Source: Sphingobacterium nematocida
Lineage (GTDB): Bacteria; Bacteroidota; Bacteroidia; Sphingobacteriales; Sphingobacteriaceae
NCBI RefSeq assembly: GCF_900168125.1
Contig: NZ_FUZF01000003.1
Span: forward strand, 62,001 to 126,000
DNA length: 64,000 nucleotides
Reading direction: 5' to 3'
The position numbers and the translations under genes are program-made. This document shows, one piece after another, positions 62,448 through 64,000 of this stretch; positions within the stretch are counted from its first letter, which is position 1; each line of letters opens with the position of its first letter. The notes beneath the pieces were generated by a model. The model worked only from the letters and a program-made list of their open reading frames with translations, did not search any database and was not told the origin of the DNA.

Positions 62448-63194
62448 CGAATACATTGTATACATATCATTCTTCGTACCTATACGCTGAAAACTTTCAT
62501 TATATGGTATATAACCATCTAATAAATCATTGTTGGCAAAATTAAATTGCGCATTTACCAGCGCACTCCAATAACTACCTGACTTAGAATAGCGTCTATT
62601 GATAGGAACAGCTAACCCTACATTAACAGTAGGTCTTGTGTAAGAATTAATTTTCTTTTTAAAAACTGGATTCCCTGTACCATTATCCGATTCTATCGGA
62701 CCATAATGTCCAGGAGGCACCGTAACATCCATATCATTTTTACGGTACACCGAATCATAATTATTCATAACACCCAATATACCCACCCCTACATAAAATG
62801 AATTTTTCAATACATCGATTACCGATTCTTGAGAAGAACTTCCTGAGGAAAAGAATTCAAAAGGGTGAAAGGTCAATATCAATCCACCTGCCAGATAATT
62901 GTTTTTTACTTCGCGTGCGTCTATAATAGAGGCCACCGCTTCTAATGAACCGAACTGTCCTTCAATACCTGCATATAAACCCCGCTTAATCTGGTAATCA
63001 CCTTTTACAAAAAAAGCCTTCCCTATAGTACTTGGTTTATCAATATCTCCATACAAATTAGTCAAACCGACCCCAGCCGACACATGGTAGCGTTTCAATT
63101 CGTTCTGCACACCAAATGGAGTTGGACACCCTTCTTGAGCTTTAGCGCCAAAAAAAACTAAGATTAAAACAAGTGAAAATAGGTTTCTTATCAT
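62424..63194 (-). CDS. Outer-membrane beta-barrel protein, exported
   Basis: A 256-residue protein with a signal peptide (about 1-19, ending FGAKA). It has alternating beta strands throughout (VSAGVGLTNLYGDI, GLYAGIEGQFGS, NYLAGGLILTFHP, YVGVGILGVM, NVGLAVPINRRYSKSG) and ends in a phenylalanine (SLGARYSF), typical of outer-membrane barrels recognised by BAM. The GLTNLYGDIDKP opening resembles DUF6089-type proteins of Bacteroidota. Function is unknown. It begins 20 bases after the ruvB stop on the same strand, so it may be co-transcribed. Confidence 0.78.
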   Translation of the reverse strand: MIRNLFSLVLILVFFGAKAQEGCPTPFGVQNELKRYHVSAGVGLTNLYGDIDKPSTIGKAFFVKGDYQIKRGLYAGIEGQFGSLEAVASIIDAREVKNNYLAGGLILTFHPFEFFSSGSSSQESVIDVLKNSFYVGVGILGVMNNYDSVYRKNDMDVTVPPGHYGPIESDNGTGNPVFKKKINSYTRPTVNVGLAVPINRRYSKSGSYWSALVNAQFNFANNDLLDGYIPYNESFQRIGTKNDMYTMYSLGARYSF

Positions 63195-63214
63195 TGCATC
63201 CCGTATTTGTCGTA

Positions 63215-64000
63215 CTAAAATAAGGTATTTCCCTTATTAAAATGAATTTTCCCTAAATGTTTGTAAGCATTCTCTGTACATTCTCGACCACGAGACGTAC
63301 GCATAATATATCCCTCCTGTATCAAAAAAGGTTCGTAAACCTCTTCGATAGTCCCTTCATCTTCTCCAACAGCTGTCGCGATGGTCTTAAGTCCCACAGG
63401 TCCACCTTTGAACTTATCAATAATAGTAGTAAGAATTCGATTATCCATCTCATCCAAACCATGCTCATCCACATTCAGTGCATTTAATGCATACTGAGCT
63501 ATTGCTTTATCAATATCCCCATTGCCTTTTATTTGTGCAAAATCCCGAGTTCTACGCAACAAAGCATTTGCTATACGAGGTGTCCCCCTACTACGTCGTG
63601 CTATTTCGTAGGCTCCCTCTTCACTTATTGCCGCATTCAATATACTTGCCGAACGCTGAACGATAGTCGTCAAGAGTTTAGCGTCATAATACTGCAAGCG
63701 GGAATTGATGCCAAATCGCGCCCGTAAAGGAGCCGTCAACAGACCAGACCGGGTAGTCGCTCCTACCAATGTAAATGGATTTAACGATATTTGTACAGAA
63801 CGTGCATTCGGCCCTGTCTCTAACATAATATCTATCTTAAAGTCCTCCATTGCGGAATACAAGTACTCTTCCACAACCGGGGACAAACGATGTATTTCAT
63901 CGATAAATAAAATATCTCCTTCTTCCAGATTTGTTAGCAGGCCAGCCAAATCTCCAGGCTTATCCAAGACTGGTCCTGACGTAATCTTGATCCCTACCCC
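63215..64000 (-). CDS. ruvB: Holliday junction branch migration DNA helicase RuvB, partial
   Basis: The C-terminal 261 residues of RuvB are visible; the N-terminus with Walker A lies beyond the right edge. The frame is open to base 64000 (ending upstream in [15 protein letters not shown]). Visible motifs: Walker [10 protein letters not shown], sensor 1 GATTRSG, the arginine finger region APLRARFG, sensor 2 [19 protein letters not shown], and the C-terminal winged helix ([14 protein letters not shown]). RuvB is the hexameric motor that, with RuvA, moves Holliday junctions during recombination. Confidence 0.96.
   Translation of the reverse strand, partial: GVGIKITSGPVLDKPGDLAGLLTNLEEGDILFIDEIHRLSPVVEEYLYSAMEDFKIDIMLETGPNARSVQISLNPFTLVGATTRSGLLTAPLRARFGINSRLQYYDAKLLTTIVQRSASILNAAISEEGAYEIARRSRGTPRIANALLRRTRDFAQIKGNGDIDKAIAQYALNALNVDEHGLDEMDNRILTTIIDKFKGGPVGLKTIATAVGEDEGTIEEVYEPFLIQEGYIMRTSRGRECTENAYKHLGKIHFNKGNTLF

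Overview
The window looks like chromosomal DNA from a Bacteroidota bacterium, most likely family Sphingobacteriaceae (Sphingobacterium/Pedobacter-like). This is judged from protein families only, not from a database search. Supporting signs are many genes preceded by the Bacteroidota sigma-A box TAnnTTTG, few Shine-Dalgarno sequences, AT-rich DNA, and families typical of the phylum: DUF4294, DUF3276, DUF3822, DUF1573, DPP-IV-type S9 peptidases, bacillithiol synthesis, and DnaE with a built-in exonuclease. The content is almost entirely core housekeeping. There is no transposase, prophage, integrase or CRISPR array.

Layout. 1-4.8 kb: bshB1 (cut by the left edge), a thioredoxin-type glutathione peroxidase, a DUF4294 protein, a RelA/SpoT enzyme and a Fur regulator. 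5-12.6 kb: purA-pabB, an spmAB-mgsA-osmC cluster, coaA, an MscS channel and accA. 12.7-21.2 kb, mostly minus strand: a secreted thioredoxin, a methyltransferase, a membrane protein-dxr-rseP operon, a DPP-IV peptidase and a DUF3276 nucleic-acid-binding protein. 21.5-28 kb: a LiaF-like membrane protein with a LytS/LytR two-component pair, a serine hydrolase, purN and purH. 28-35.6 kb: an NhaC-type antiporter, a tiny hydrophobic gene, an AgcS symporter, recQ-kdsA and, divergently, kdsD (KDO synthesis). 35.7-43.8 kb: a DUF1573 protein, an aminotransferase, an SGNH esterase, an exonuclease/GIY-YIG fusion, a SIMPL lipoprotein, an ABC-F ATPase, pirin and trxA. 43.9-52.2 kb: dnaE, a small membrane protein, an OmpA lipoprotein, a secreted glycosidase-like protein, and tRNA-Gly and tRNA-Leu. 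52.5-64 kb: a small secreted peptide candidate, ftsB/divIC-like, eno, a DbpA-like DEAD-box helicase, DUF3822-rsmD-coaD, a RecD-like helicase, an S9 peptidase, an outer-membrane barrel protein and ruvB (cut by the right edge).

Functional links. purA, purN and purH all serve purine synthesis. recQ-kdsA and kdsD face each other and provide two steps of KDO (lipopolysaccharide core) synthesis. dxr-rseP is a common isoprenoid/regulated-proteolysis pairing. rsmD-coaD is a widely conserved pair.

The most unusual signal is a composite, structured repeat that forms the apparent 5' leader of two unrelated minus-strand genes: the NhaC antiporter near 29.5 kb and the secreted glycosidase-like gene near 51.7 kb. 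Each copy lies between a TAATTTTG promoter box and the start codon. Each has two hairpin units ending in the same ACAAGTTA motif, separated by a third hairpin, and the stems differ by compensating base changes. A second pattern is that five genes have their start codon exactly four bases after the TAnnTTTG box, which suggests leaderless mRNAs.
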